Below are positions 8,571 to 18,206 of a stretch of DNA of 64,000 nucleotides, one piece after another. The number at the start of each line of letters is the position of its first letter. Positions within the stretch are counted from its first letter, which is position 1. Position numbers and translations under genes: made by a program. Below the pieces are notes generated by a model. It was not told the origin of the DNA, ran no database searches, and worked only from the letters and a program-made list of their open reading frames with translations. The DNA lies in assembly GCF_025717005.1 (NCBI RefSeq), contig NZ_JAOVZU010000007.1:186001-250000 (forward strand), given 5' to 3'. Source of the stretch: Actinotalea endophytica. GTDB lineage: Bacteria; Actinomycetota; Actinomycetes; Actinomycetales; Cellulomonadaceae.

Positions 8571-9992
8571 ATGACGTCCACCGACCAGCGCCTGGCGGGC
8601 TCGCTCGAGGACACCCTCGAGCGGGCTCGCCGGGTGCGCCCGCTGCGTGACTTCCCCACCGTCGACGAGCTCCTGGCGTCCTTCGACGCCCTGGCCGAGG
8701 CCCACCCCGGGCTCGTCTCGCGCCGCCGGATCGGCACGTCCAGGCTCGACGAGCCGATCCCGATGTACGTCGTCGGCTCGGGTCCGCGCCACCACCTGCT
8801 GTTCGCCGGCGTGCACCCCAACGAGCCGATCGGGTTCCGCACGCTCCAGCACCTCGCGGAGCAGCTGTGCACCGACCCCGAGCTCCGCGCGACGCACGAC
8901 GCCACCTGGTACCTGGTGCCCTGCATCGACCCGGACGGCACCCGCCTCAACGAGGGCTGGTACGCCGAGCCCGCCGACCGGGTCCACTACGCGCGGGGCT
9001 TCTACCGCCCGGCGCCGGACGAGCAGGTCGAGTGGACCTTCCCGTTCGCCTGGAAGGGCCTCTGGTTCGATCGCGTGCTTCCCGAGACGCAAGCCCTGAT
9101 GCGCGTCATCGACGAGGTGCGACCCCGGCTCATGGTGTCGCTGCACAACGCCGAGCTCGGCGGCGTCTACTACTACGTCAGCGAGGCCCTGCCCGGCCTG
9201 GTCGATGCCCTGCACGCCGTGCCGGAAAGCCTCGGCCTGCCGCTCGAGACCGGCGAGCCGGAGTCACCGTCCCTGACCCGCCTGGCACCGGCCGTTTTCC
9301 GGGCCACGTCACTCGCCGACGACCTCGAGTTCGTCGAAGGGCTCGGGGTCGACCCCGGCCCCCTGCTGTGCGGTGACTCGTCGGCGGCCTACGCAGCCCG
9401 CTACGGCACCTTCAGCCTCATCGCGGAGCTGCCCTACTGGTCGCACCCCGCGGTCGGCGACCAGTCACCCACAGCGGCGACCTACCGCGACACCTTGCTC
9501 GCCAAGGCCGACGCGCTCGCCGGGACCGGACGGCTGCTCGGCGCGATCCTCGACGCGGCCCGCCCCGGGCTCAGCGTCGCCACCCCGTTCCGCCGTGCGT
9601 CCGAGGCGTTCATCCCGGTGCTGAGCCGGATGGCCGAGCAGGAGCGTGCGCGAGCCGCGCGACCCGAGAACGACCGTCCCGCCACGGTGGCCGAGGTGTT
9701 CGACAACGAGGACCTCGTGCGGTGCTTCCGGCTGCGCTACGGCGGCATGCTGCTGCGCGCCCTGGACGCCGAGGTCGACGCCGGGGTCGCACCCGCCGAG
9801 GTCCGCGCGCAGCGGGCCCGGATGCTCGAGGTCTGGCGCGAGTGGACCACGGAGGCGCGCGCGCTCGAGGACCTCACGACGCTGCCGGTGGCCGCGCTCG
9901 TCGGGGTGCAGCTCGGCGCCGTGCTCGCGGCGGCGCACGCGGTGGCCGAGCGGGACCGGCAGGCTGCGGACGGCGGGGAGGCCGCCCGATGA
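8571..9992 (+). CDS. M14-family zinc carboxypeptidase-like enzyme
   Basis: A 473-residue cytosolic peptidase-like protein with no signal peptide. The zinc ligands are His82 and Glu85 in GVHPNEP and His192 in MVSLHNAE; the catalytic Glu is Glu286 in LIAELPYW. These are the M14 set in order, with the long C-terminal helical region seen in larger members. It starts six bases after the receptor gene and its stop overlaps the permease start (ATGA). The likely job is trimming peptides after import. Substrate specificity, including whether D-amino acids or cell-wall peptides are cut, cannot be read. Confidence 0.82.
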   Translation: MTSTDQRLAGSLEDTLERARRVRPLRDFPTVDELLASFDALAEAHPGLVSRRRIGTSRLDEPIPMYVVGSGPRHHLLFAGVHPNEPIGFRTLQHLAEQLCTDPELRATHDATWYLVPCIDPDGTRLNEGWYAEPADRVHYARGFYRPAPDEQVEWTFPFAWKGLWFDRVLPETQALMRVIDEVRPRLMVSLHNAELGGVYYYVSEALPGLVDALHAVPESLGLPLETGEPESPSLTRLAPAVFRATSLADDLEFVEGLGVDPGPLLCGDSSAAYAARYGTFSLIAELPYWSHPAVGDQSPTAATYRDTLLAKADALAGTGRLLGAILDAARPGLSVATPFRRASEAFIPVLSRMAEQERARAARPENDRPATVAEVFDNEDLVRCFRLRYGGMLLRALDAEVDAGVAPAEVRAQRARMLEVWREWTTEARALEDLTTLPVAALVGVQLGAVLAAAHAVAERDRQAADGGEAAR

Positions 9993-10921
9993 CCGCGGCG
10001 CGGCTCGTGACGCGTCGCGTCGTGGAGCTCCTGGTGGTCTTCGTGGGCGTGTCGTTCGTCATCTACGCGATGGTCTTCGCCCTGCCCGGCGACCCGATCG
10101 CCGCGCTCGGCGGGGACCGCCCGCTGCCGGCGAACGTCGTGGCCCAGCTGCGCGAGCAGTTCCACCTCGACGAGCCGGTGTGGCGGCAGTACCTGTACTG
10201 GCTCAGCGCGCTGCTGCACGGCGACCTCGGCACCAACTTCGCCGGGCAGTCGGTCGCCGACAAGCTCGCGCTGCGCTGGCCCGTCACGATCACCCTCGCG
10301 CTCACCGCATGGCTGATCGAGGTCGTCGTCGGTGTGGCCCTCGGCCTGTGGGCCGGCCTGCGTCGCGGTCGCGCCGCGGACAAGGCGGTGCTCGCCGGGA
10401 CGATCCTCGCGTCGTCGATCCCGGTGTTCGTCGTGGCCGTCTCCGCGCAGCTGCTGTTCGGGGTGCGGCTCGGGTGGTTCCCGGTGGCCGGCACGGCGGC
10501 CGGCTGGCCGATGTCCTACCTGCTGCCCGCCGCGTGCGTCGCGCTGTTCGGCCTCGCGTCGGTCGCGCGGCTCATGCGCGGGTCGGTGATCGACACCCTG
10601 CACTCGGACTTCGTCCGGACCCTGCGCGCCAAGGGGCTGCCGAGGAAGGAGATCGTCGGCGTGCACGTGATGCGGAACTCGGCGATCCCCGTGCTGACGT
10701 TCCTCGCCGTGGACCTCGGCTACCTGCTCGGCGGGACCGTGGTCATCGAGGGCGTGTTCAACCTGCCGGGTGTCGGGAACCTGCTCTTCCAGGCGATCCG
10801 CGCGCACGAGGGACCCACCGTCGTGGGCGTCTCCACCGCGCTGATCCTGGTGTTCCTCGTCACCAACGCCCTCGTCGACCTCCTGCACGCCGTGCTCGAC
10901 CCGAGGATCCGCCATGCGTGA
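9989..10921 (+). CDS. Peptide ABC transporter permease, DppB-like
   Basis: A 310-residue inner-membrane protein with six predicted transmembrane segments. It opens with RRVVELLVVFVGVSFVIYAMVFALPGDP, the hallmark start of DppB/OppB subunits. The cytoplasmic coupling loop RTLRAKGLPRKEIVGVHVMRNS contacts the ATPase. The GVFNLPGVG motif lies near the C-terminus. The start ATG overlaps the peptidase stop, and its end overlaps the next permease by eight bases, so these subunits are translationally coupled. Confidence 0.93.
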   Translation: MTAARLVTRRVVELLVVFVGVSFVIYAMVFALPGDPIAALGGDRPLPANVVAQLREQFHLDEPVWRQYLYWLSALLHGDLGTNFAGQSVADKLALRWPVTITLALTAWLIEVVVGVALGLWAGLRRGRAADKAVLAGTILASSIPVFVVAVSAQLLFGVRLGWFPVAGTAAGWPMSYLLPAACVALFGLASVARLMRGSVIDTLHSDFVRTLRAKGLPRKEIVGVHVMRNSAIPVLTFLAVDLGYLLGGTVVIEGVFNLPGVGNLLFQAIRAHEGPTVVGVSTALILVFLVTNALVDLLHAVLDPRIRHA

Positions 10922-11921
10922 CACAGGCACACCCGGCACCGGGCTCGGCGACCCGGGACCCGACACGACTGTGCCCGACACGACTGTGCCCGACACGACT
11001 GTGCCCGACACGACTGTGCCCGACACGACTGGTCTCCCCGCACTCGACGAGAACGTCGAGCACAGCGAGCAGGCCGCCCGGCGCGGCGTGTGGCGCACCC
11101 TGCGGCGCCGCGTCCTGTTCTGGGCGTGCGCCGCGACCCTGGTCGTGCTGGTGGCGGTCGCGCTCGTGCCGTCGTGGTTCGCCGGCTGGTTCGGCCAGCC
11201 CGACCCGCGGGCCTGCGACCTGGCGGCGAGCGCCCAGCCGCCCAGCGCCGAGCATGTGTTCGGCACCGACCTGCAGGGCTGCGACGTGTACGCGAACGTG
11301 ATCTTCGGGACGCGCAACTCGCTCGCGGTCGGGCTGCTCGCCACCGCGCTGGCGTTCGTGGTCGCGCTCGTTCTGGGCACCCTCGCCGGCTACCACGGCG
11401 GCTGGGCGGACCGGCTCGTGTCCCGCCTGACCGACGTGTTCCTCGGCTTCCCGTTCCTGCTCGGCGCGGTCGTCGTGCTGACCAGCATCGGCACCCGGTC
11501 GGCGGTGTCGGTGGCGCTGGTCCTCGCGCTCTTCTCGTGGCCCACGATGGCGCGGCTGATGCGGTCGTCGGTCCGGTCGGTGCGGGTCGCCGAGCACGTG
11601 GAGGCAGCCCGGGCGATGGGCCTGCGCACGGGCCGGATCCTGCTGCACTACGTGCTGCCCAACGCGATCGGCCCGGTGGTGGCGGTCGCGACCATCATGG
11701 TCGGATCGGTGATCGTCGCGGAGTCGACCCTGACCTTCCTCGGTCTCGGCCTGCGCGCCCCCTCCATCTCCTGGGGCCTGCAGCTGGCCAGCGCCCAGTC
11801 CCACTTCCAGACCGCCCCGCACATGCTGGTGTTCCCGAGCATCTTCCTCACCGTGACCGTCCTGGCGATGATCACCCTCGGGGACGTGCTGCGCGACACC
11901 CTCGACCCGCAGAGCCGCTGA
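10914..11921 (+). CDS. Peptide ABC transporter permease, DppC-like, with repeat-bearing N-terminus
   Basis: A 335-residue membrane subunit. Residues 17-40 are a tandem DTTVP repeat encoded by 15-bp DNA repeats, preceding the usual DppC N-terminal anchor RRRVLFWACAATLVVLVAVAL. Then come the extracellular segment with HVFGTDLQGCDVYANVIFGTRNSL, the membrane core, and the coupling motif EAARAMGLRTGRILLHYVLPN. Normal DppC proteins are about 290-300 residues; the excess is the repeat-rich cytoplasmic tail. The ATG at 10914 overlaps the dppB-like stop. Confidence 0.92.
   Translation: MRDTGTPGTGLGDPGPDTTVPDTTVPDTTVPDTTVPDTTGLPALDENVEHSEQAARRGVWRTLRRRVLFWACAATLVVLVAVALVPSWFAGWFGQPDPRACDLAASAQPPSAEHVFGTDLQGCDVYANVIFGTRNSLAVGLLATALAFVVALVLGTLAGYHGGWADRLVSRLTDVFLGFPFLLGAVVVLTSIGTRSAVSVALVLALFSWPTMARLMRSSVRSVRVAEHVEAARAMGLRTGRILLHYVLPNAIGPVVAVATIMVGSVIVAESTLTFLGLGLRAPSISWGLQLASAQSHFQTAPHMLVFPSIFLTVTVLAMITLGDVLRDTLDPQSR
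10961..11031 (+). repeat. 15-bp tandem repeat inside the permease gene
   Basis: CGACACGACTGTGCC is present four times without a mismatch (10961-11020), followed by an 11-base partial fifth copy. Because 15 is a multiple of three, a change in copy number would only lengthen or shorten a DTTVP peptide repeat in the cytoplasmic N-terminus, not shift the frame. Perfect copies suggest recent expansion. Confidence 0.9.
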
Positions 11922-11937
11922 ACCGGAGAGAGACCTG

Positions 11938-13374
11938 ATGAGCAACGACGACGTCAACGCCCGCACCACGACGCTCCGCGCCGCCGCCGGCTACCTGGAG
12001 CAGTGGGTCCGGACCCAGGTGACCCTGTCCCGGGTCCCGGGCGTCCAGGTCGCGGTCCGGTCCGGCGGCGAGCTGGTGCTGGACCTCGCCGTCGGGGTGG
12101 CCGACGTGAGCACCGGCGAGCCGCTGCGCACCGACCACCTGTTCCGGATCGCGTCCCACTCCAAGACCTTCACGGCGACCGCCCTGATGCAGCTGCGCGA
12201 GGCGGGGCGGATCCGGCTGGACGACCCGCTGAGCCAGCACGTTCCCGAGCTCGACGGCACGCCGGTCGGCTCCGCGAGCATCCGCGAGGTGCTCGGCCAC
12301 CAGGCCGGCGTCATCCGGGACGGCGAGCACGCCGACTTCTGGCAGCTCGCGTACCCGTTCCCCGACCGGGCGGCGCTGATCACGGAGGCGACCCAGCGCG
12401 GCCGCGTGTTCGACCGCAACGAGCACTTCAAGTACTCGAACATCGGCTACGGCCTGCTCGGCCTCGTGATCGAGGCGGCCTCAGGCAAGACCTACGGCGA
12501 GTACGTCGACGAGCACATCGTCGCTCCGCTCGGGCTGACCCGGACCGGCGCCGAGTACGTGCCGGCCCGGGCCGCCGAGTACGCCGCCGGGCACACCGGG
12601 CTGCTCCCCGGCGAGCTCGAGCGGCTGCCGATCGAGCACGTCGACACCCAGGCGCTCGCCGCGGCGACCGGCTTCTACTCGACCGCCGCCGAGCTGTCCG
12701 CCTACGGCGCGGCCCACGTCCCGGGCGACGACCGGCTCATCTCCGACGACTCCAAGCGGATCATGCAGCGACTCGAGTCGATCGTCTCGCACGACGGCAC
12801 CGAGCTCGGCCGCTACGGCGTCGGCATGGAGCTGCGCACGGTCGGCGAACGGCAGCTCGTCGGGCACTCGGGCGGGTACCCGGGCCACATCACCCGGACG
12901 TTCGTCGACCCGAAGGACAACCTCGTGGTGAGCGTGCTGACCAACGCCGTCGACGGGCCGGCCTCACCGATCGCGGTGGGTCTGCTCGCGCTCATCGACG
13001 CCGCGCTCGCGCCGTCGACCGCACCCGCGCCACCGGCCGACGCCCCCGATCCGGCCTCGTTCGAAGGACGGTTCGCCGCGCTGTGGGGCGCCGAGGACAT
13101 CGCCCTGCTCGGCGACCGGCTCGTGCTGGTCCGGCCGACCGAGGCCGACCCGCGCCTGAGCATCGAGGAGCTCGAGATCGTCGACTCCCTGCACCTGCGC
13201 CTGCCCGCCCGGCCGAGCTTCGGGCCGTCCGGCGAGGTGGTGCACCTGACCCGGTCCGACGAGGGTCTGGTGACCTCGGTGCGGGTGGGCGGCATGACCG
13301 CCTGGCCGATCGAGGACTTCCTCGCCCGGCGCCCCGCGATGACCCAGGTCGCTCGCCCTAGGGTTGCCCCGTGA
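11938..13374 (+). CDS. Serine hydrolase of the beta-lactamase fold (class C-like)
   Basis: A 478-residue protein with no signal peptide. The catalytic motifs are SHSK (Ser73, Lys76), YSN (166-168) and HSG (310-312). These match the SxxK, YxN and KTG-equivalent box of the class C/D-aminopeptidase/esterase group. A separate C-terminal beta domain (residues 365-470) resembles the lipocalin-like tail of such enzymes. GGAGAGA precedes the ATG. Sitting inside a peptide-import operon next to an M14 peptidase, a D-aminopeptidase or peptide-esterase role is plausible; a true beta-lactamase is unlikely because it lacks export. Confidence 0.85.
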   Translation: MSNDDVNARTTTLRAAAGYLEQWVRTQVTLSRVPGVQVAVRSGGELVLDLAVGVADVSTGEPLRTDHLFRIASHSKTFTATALMQLREAGRIRLDDPLSQHVPELDGTPVGSASIREVLGHQAGVIRDGEHADFWQLAYPFPDRAALITEATQRGRVFDRNEHFKYSNIGYGLLGLVIEAASGKTYGEYVDEHIVAPLGLTRTGAEYVPARAAEYAAGHTGLLPGELERLPIEHVDTQALAAATGFYSTAAELSAYGAAHVPGDDRLISDDSKRIMQRLESIVSHDGTELGRYGVGMELRTVGERQLVGHSGGYPGHITRTFVDPKDNLVVSVLTNAVDGPASPIAVGLLALIDAALAPSTAPAPPADAPDPASFEGRFAALWGAEDIALLGDRLVLVRPTEADPRLSIEELEIVDSLHLRLPARPSFGPSGEVVHLTRSDEGLVTSVRVGGMTAWPIEDFLARRPAMTQVARPRVAP

Positions 13375-13958
13375 CGACGCACGACGAGGTGCCCACCCCC
13401 AGCCCCCGGTCCGATGTGCCCGACGCGCTCGACGACGCCGCCGCGACGTTCGTCGAGGAGTTCGGCCTGGTCTGGGAGTCCGCGAACAACCCCCGGATGG
13501 AAGGTCGGGTCGTCGGTCTGCTGATGATCGTCGACGCGCCGTACCTGTCCTCGGCGCAGATCGCCCGGCTGCTGCACGCGAGCGCCGGCGCGGTCTCGAC
13601 CTCGTGCCGGGCGCTGGTCGAGATGGGGTTCATCAAGCGGCACGTGGTCCCCGGAGACCGCAACCACTACTTCCGCGCCGAGGACGACATCTGGGGCGGG
13701 TTCCTCGCCGCGGAGCGCTCCTACCTGGTGCGCCTCGCCGCCGCGATCTCGCACGGCTTCGACGCCGTCGACGACGACCGCTCGGGACCGGTGCGCCGCC
13801 TGACCAACGCACGCAACTACATGCACTGGCTGGCCGGCTACCACCGCAAGATGCTGGGCGACTGGCAGGCCTACCGCGACGCCGTCGCAGCGGACCCCAG
13901 CCTGGCGCCCACCGGACCGCTGTACCCCGAGCCCGACGACCCGACTGGAGCGCCGTGA
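13371..13958 (+). CDS. MarR/GbsR-like transcriptional regulator
   Basis: A 195-residue winged-helix protein. The region LMIVDAPYLSSAQIARLLHASAGAVSTSCRALVEMGFIKRHVVPGDRNHYF is the helix-turn-helix and wing in the GbsR arrangement. The C-terminal part looks helical and probably dimerises. The start GTG overlaps the hydrolase stop (GTGA), and the stop in turn overlaps the ATPase start. As the only regulator in the operon it is the likely controller of the uptake system. The signal it senses is unknown. Confidence 0.78.
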   Translation: MTTHDEVPTPSPRSDVPDALDDAAATFVEEFGLVWESANNPRMEGRVVGLLMIVDAPYLSSAQIARLLHASAGAVSTSCRALVEMGFIKRHVVPGDRNHYFRAEDDIWGGFLAAERSYLVRLAAAISHGFDAVDDDRSGPVRRLTNARNYMHWLAGYHRKMLGDWQAYRDAVAADPSLAPTGPLYPEPDDPTGAP

Positions 13959-15619
13959 CCGACTCCACCGCCCCCGCGGCGCCCGTCCTGACGGTCCGCG
14001 ACCTGAGCGTGACGTTCCGGGTCGACGGCGGCCGCTCGCCCGACGTGCACGCCGTGCGCGGACTGTCCTACGACCTGCACCGGGGCGAGGTGCTCGCGAT
14101 CGTGGGCGAGTCGGGCTCCGGGAAGTCCGTGAGCTCCATGGCGCTGATGGGCCTGCTCCCGCGCACCGCGACGATCGCCGGCTCGGCCCGGCTCGGCGAC
14201 ATCGACCTGCTGGACCCGCACGCGGACCTCGAGCCCGTGCGCGGTGCGCGGATCGCGATGATCTTCCAGGACCCCGTCGGCGCCCTCGACCCGGTGTTCA
14301 CGATCGGCTACCAGCTGGACGAGATGCTGCGCCGGCACGTTCCGGGCATGGGGCGCGCCGCGCGGCGGGCGCGGGCCGTCGAGCTCCTGCAGATGGTCGA
14401 GCTGCCCGACCCCGAGCAGCGGCTCCGGTTCTACCCGCACCAGCTCTCCGGCGGGCAGTGCCAGCGCGTCATGATCGCCATGGCACTCGCGTGCGACCCC
14501 GAGGTGCTGGTCGCGGACGAGCCGACCACCGCGCTCGACGTCACGGTCCAGCAGGAGGTCCTCGACGTGCTGCGCCGCCTGCGGGCACGCACCTCCGCGG
14601 CGATCGTCCTGATCACGCACGACATGGGGGTGGTCGCCGACCTCGCCGACCGCGTCGTGGTGATGCGGCACGGCGAGGCCGTCGAGCAGGCCCCGGTCGA
14701 GGACCTGTTCGTGCGCCCGACCGCGGCCTACACCCGGCAGCTGCTCGACGCGGTCCCGCGGATCGGTACGGCCGATCGCGTCAGCGACGCCGACCAGCGC
14801 GAACGCCCCGTGCTCGCCGTCCAGGACCTCGTCGTGGAGTACCGGAACCAGCGCGGCCGGCACGTGCGGGCGATCGACGGCGTGACGTTGCACGTGCAGC
14901 CGGGCGAGATGCTCGCGCTGGTCGGCGAGTCCGGCTCCGGCAAGTCCACGCTCGGCCGGTGCGCTCTCGGGCTCGCGCCGCTGACCTCGGGCACGGTCGA
15001 GGTCGTGGGCGTCCGGCTCGGCGAGAGCAGCAGAGCGGCGCTGCGCCGCGCGCGCACCAGCATCGGCGTCGTGTTCCAGAACCCCGGCGGTTCGATGAAC
15101 CCGCGCTACACGATCGGGCAGTCGGTCGGCGAGCCGCTGCGGGTGCACGCCGGCCTGCGTGGTGCGGCGCTCGAGCGGCGCGTCGGTGCGCTCCTCGAGT
15201 CCGTCGAGCTGCCGGCCTCCTGGGCCTCGCGGTACCCGCACGAGCTGTCCGGCGGGCAGCGCCAGCGGGTGTCGATCGCACGTGCCATCGCGCTGGAGCC
15301 CGCCCTGCTCATCGCCGACGAGCCCACGTCCGCGCTGGACGTGTCCGTCCAGGCCACGGTGCTCGAGCTGTTCCGCGAGGTGCAGCAACGCTTCCGGTTC
15401 GCGTGCCTGTTCATCAGCCACGACCTCGCGGTGGTCGACGAGCTGGCCGACCGGGTCGCGGTGATGCACCGCGGCAAGGTCGTCGAGGCGGGTGATCGGC
15501 GGTCGGTGCTCCAGGCCCCCGAGCACGAGTACACCCGGCGCCTGCTCGCCGCAGCGCCGGTGCCGGATCCCGTCGAGCAGTCCGCGCGCCGTCGCCGGCG
15601 GCTGGCCGGAGCGGCCTGA
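13955..15619 (+). CDS. Fused double ATPase of a peptide ABC transporter (DppD-DppF-like)
   Basis: A 554-residue protein carrying two complete nucleotide-binding domains. Each has Walker A GESGSGKS, signature LSGGQ (LSGGQCQRV and LSGGQRQRV), Walker B VADEPT/IADEPT and a switch His. DppD and DppF are separate genes in most bacteria, so this is the fused form seen in part of the actinobacteria. The GTG overlaps the regulator stop. The protein completes the transporter with the two permeases and receptor upstream. The operon ends here. Confidence 0.93.
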   Translation: MTDSTAPAAPVLTVRDLSVTFRVDGGRSPDVHAVRGLSYDLHRGEVLAIVGESGSGKSVSSMALMGLLPRTATIAGSARLGDIDLLDPHADLEPVRGARIAMIFQDPVGALDPVFTIGYQLDEMLRRHVPGMGRAARRARAVELLQMVELPDPEQRLRFYPHQLSGGQCQRVMIAMALACDPEVLVADEPTTALDVTVQQEVLDVLRRLRARTSAAIVLITHDMGVVADLADRVVVMRHGEAVEQAPVEDLFVRPTAAYTRQLLDAVPRIGTADRVSDADQRERPVLAVQDLVVEYRNQRGRHVRAIDGVTLHVQPGEMLALVGESGSGKSTLGRCALGLAPLTSGTVEVVGVRLGESSRAALRRARTSIGVVFQNPGGSMNPRYTIGQSVGEPLRVHAGLRGAALERRVGALLESVELPASWASRYPHELSGGQRQRVSIARAIALEPALLIADEPTSALDVSVQATVLELFREVQQRFRFACLFISHDLAVVDELADRVAVMHRGKVVEAGDRRSVLQAPEHEYTRRLLAAAPVPDPVEQSARRRRRLAGAA

Positions 15620-15681
15620 GGACCGGCGATCGCCGCTCCGGACCGATCCCTCATCCGGCCGGCGGCTGGCACCATGGCGGC

Positions 15682-16191
15682 GTGCGCCCGATCCTCATCT
15701 CCCTCGGCGGGTTGCCGGGGGTCGGCAAGACGACGCTGGCGCGCGAGATCTCACGGAGCCTCGGCGCGACCCACCTGAGAGTCGACAGCGTCGAGCAGGC
15801 GCTCCTGTCCTCCGGGCGCTGGGACCGCCTGGATGACCTCGCCGATCTCGGCTATCGCGCGCTGCACGCGGTGGCGGCCGACCAGCTGCGGCTCGGGCTG
15901 AGCGTGGTGGCCGACACCGTGAACCCGATCCCGCTGACGCGCGACGCGTGGCACTCGGTCGCAGGCGCGACCGACGCCCGACTCCTGGAGGTCGAGGTGG
16001 TCTGCTCGGACCCGGGCGAACACCGCAGGAGGGTCGAACGACGGACCGCGGACATCGCCGGGCATGCGCTGCCGACCTGGGCCGAAGTCGAGGCTCGCAC
16101 CTACCACCCGTGGCCGGGCGCTCTCCGGGTCGACACGGCGGTGCCGGGCGCGGCCGACGACGTGCTCACCGCGGTGCGCGCGCTCGGCTGA
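15682..16191 (+). CDS. Small P-loop kinase-like ATPase (AAA_33 type)
   Basis: A 169-residue protein with Walker A GLPGVGKTT near residue 10, an early HLRVDS and VVADTVNPIPLTRDAW in the place of a lid/Walker B region. This resembles the AAA_33 group of small kinases that phosphorylate small molecules or antibiotics. The start is GTG 15682. It follows the peptide operon by 62 bases and converges on purD. The substrate is unknown; a tiny adenylate-kinase-like or gluconate-kinase-like role cannot be told apart from sequence. Confidence 0.75.
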   Translation: MRPILISLGGLPGVGKTTLAREISRSLGATHLRVDSVEQALLSSGRWDRLDDLADLGYRALHAVAADQLRLGLSVVADTVNPIPLTRDAWHSVAGATDARLLEVEVVCSDPGEHRRRVERRTADIAGHALPTWAEVEARTYHPWPGALRVDTAVPGAADDVLTAVRALG

Positions 16192-16240
16192 GCGAGACCG
16201 GCCCGACGCCCCCGCCGCCCGGTCGGTGCACCGGTTCGCG

Positions 16241-17599
16241 CTAGCGGAGGTCCTCCGTGCTGAGCATCGCCGAGTGGATGTCGTCCTCGGGGTCGTCCGT
16301 CTCGGCGGTCGCGTCGTCCGCGGCGATCGGCTCGGGCATCCGGGCGGCGATGTCCGTGCGGTGGTGCGAGCCGCGCAGGGCGATGGCCTCGACCCCGGCG
16401 TAGGCGCGCTCGCGCGCGGCATCGACGTCGGCGCCGACGCCGACGACCGACAGCACCCGGCCACCGGCCGAGACGAGGGTCCCCTCGCCGTTGCGGGCCG
16501 TGCCGGCGTGCAGCACGTGCACGTCGGCCAAGGCGTCCGCGTCGGCCACCCCCTCGATCTCGTCGCCCGCGCGCACCGTGCCGGGGTAGCCGTGGGCTGC
16601 GACCACCACGGTGACCGCGGCGTCGTCGCGCCAGCGCAGCGGCGGGAGCGTGTCGAGCTCGCCGGTCGCGGCGGCCATCAGCACCTCGCTGAGCGGGGTG
16701 ACGAGCCGGGCGAGCACCACCTGGGTCTCGGGATCGCCGAACCGGGCGTTGAACTCGACCACCCGCACACCGCGTGAGGTCAGCGCGAGGCCGCAGTACA
16801 GCACTCCGGCGAACGGCGTCCCGCGGCGCCGCATCTCGTCGACGGTCGGCTGGGCGACGCGCGTCATCACCTGCTCGACGAGGTCGGCCGGCGCCCAGGT
16901 GAGCGGCGAGTAGGCGCCCATCCCTCCGGTGTTCGGCCCCTCGTCGCCGTCCAGCGCACGCTTGAAGTCCTGCGCCGGGGCGAGCGGCACGACCGTCTGC
17001 CCGTCGCACACGCAGAACAGCGAGACCTCGGGGCCGTCGAGGTACTCCTCGACCACCACGGCGGGACGCTCGCCGGACTGCGAGCGCCGGTCCAGGCAGG
17101 CCAGGCCGTGCGCGAGCGCGGCCGCCCGGTCGGACGTGACGACCACGCCCTTGCCGGCCGCGAGACCGTCGTCCTTGACCACATAGGGTGCGCCGAACGC
17201 GTCGAGCGCCTCGACGAGCTCGGTCTCGGTGGTGCACACGTGGGCCATCGCGGTCGGCACCGCTGCGGCAGCCATGACCTCCTTGGCGAACGCCTTGGAA
17301 CCTTCGAGGGCGGCGCCCTCGGCGCTCGGGCCGAAGCACGCGATGCCGGCGGCGCGCACGGCGTCGGCGACCCCGGCGACCAGCGGCGCCTCGGGGCCGA
17401 CCACCACGAGCTCCGCGCCGACCTCGGCGGCGAGGGCTGCGACGGCCGCACCGTCGGTCGCCTCCACCTCGTGCAGCGTGGCCAGCGCGGCGATCCCCGG
17501 GTTGCCCGGAGCGGCGTGCAGCTCGTGCTCGCCGCCCTGCGCGAGCGACCTGACGATGGCGTGCTCCCGCGCGCCCTGACCGATGACGAGGATCCTCAC
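16241..17599 (-). CDS. purD: Phosphoribosylamine-glycine ligase
   Basis: A 452-residue ATP-grasp enzyme that joins phosphoribosylamine and glycine in purine synthesis. It starts [15 protein letters not shown], the usual N-domain loop, and has [13 protein letters not shown] and the signature [12 protein letters not shown], then [10 protein letters not shown] for metal binding. The last 30 residues after AARMPEPI are an acidic extension absent from most PurD proteins. GTG 17599 was chosen over upstream codons that would add a long unlike tail. It converges on the P-loop gene, with no terminator obvious in the 49-base gap. Confidence 0.95.
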   Translation of the reverse strand: MRILVIGQGAREHAIVRSLAQGGEHELHAAPGNPGIAALATLHEVEATDGAAVAALAAEVGAELVVVGPEAPLVAGVADAVRAAGIACFGPSAEGAALEGSKAFAKEVMAAAAVPTAMAHVCTTETELVEALDAFGAPYVVKDDGLAAGKGVVVTSDRAAALAHGLACLDRRSQSGERPAVVVEEYLDGPEVSLFCVCDGQTVVPLAPAQDFKRALDGDEGPNTGGMGAYSPLTWAPADLVEQVMTRVAQPTVDEMRRRGTPFAGVLYCGLALTSRGVRVVEFNARFGDPETQVVLARLVTPLSEVLMAAATGELDTLPPLRWRDDAAVTVVVAAHGYPGTVRAGDEIEGVADADALADVHVLHAGTARNGEGTLVSAGGRVLSVVGVGADVDAARERAYAGVEAIALRGSHHRTDIAARMPEPIAADDATAETDDPEDDIHSAMLSTEDLR

Positions 17600-17610
17600 G
17601 GGCCGCCAGC

Positions 17611-18204
17611 CTAGCCGCGCGCCGCGGCCGGACCGTCCGGTGGGATCGGGAACGCGTCCAGGTGCACCCGGATCCTGCGCCGCTCGAGCCCGTCGCCGCT
17701 GTCCCGGCGGCGCTTGGCGTCCTCGAAGTGACGCATCATCACGGCCTCGAGCTCCTCGGACATGGCGCGCAGCTCGTCGGCCGTCAGCTGTGTGCTGCCC
17801 TCGTTGGCCATGCCGGCCTCGCGCCACTCCTCGTCCTCGTCGGGAAGGTGCTCGAGCCAGCGCTGGAGCACCGCGGCCCGGATGGCGAACCGCGCGCCGA
17901 GCATGCCGGTGAGCGCGCCGAGCGTCTCGGAGTCGGCGAGGTCGTCGGGCCCGATCTGGAAGCCGACCGGCCGCCACCAACGCTCGCGCCCGCCGGCGTG
18001 CTCGGGGTCGTCCTCGACGAAGCCGTGCTTGGCGAGCTGGCGCAGGTGGTAGCTGGTCTGCCCGGTGCTCTCGTCCATGGCCCGGGCGAGCTGGGTCGCG
18101 GTCGCGGACCCGTGGTCGCGCAGGTACTCGAACATCGCCATGCGCAGGGGGTGCGTGAACGCCTTGAGCGCCTCGGGACCCGGGTGGGGGGTTGCGTCAG
18201 CCAT
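17611..18204 (-). CDS. ArsR-like helix-turn-helix regulator
   Basis: A 197-residue regulator. Residues 10-75 form an HTH_20-type winged helix ([20 protein letters not shown], then [19 protein letters not shown]). The C-terminal half is helical and probably binds a ligand or dimerises. The ATG at 18204 is preferred; another in-frame ATG at 18240 would put the operator repeats inside the gene. It is divergent from an MFS exporter 77 bases away, the normal arrangement for a drug-responsive repressor of that exporter. Confidence 0.85.
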   Translation of the reverse strand: MADATPHPGPEALKAFTHPLRMAMFEYLRDHGSATATQLARAMDESTGQTSYHLRQLAKHGFVEDDPEHAGGRERWWRPVGFQIGPDDLADSETLGALTGMLGARFAIRAAVLQRWLEHLPDEDEEWREAGMANEGSTQLTADELRAMSEELEAVMMRHFEDAKRRRDSGDGLERRRIRVHLDAFPIPPDGPAAARG

Positions 18205-18206
18205 GA

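Noticed and set aside
11938-13374. A secreted class C beta-lactamase
   Set aside because: The fold and motifs fit, but there is no signal peptide and the gene sits inside a peptide-uptake operon.
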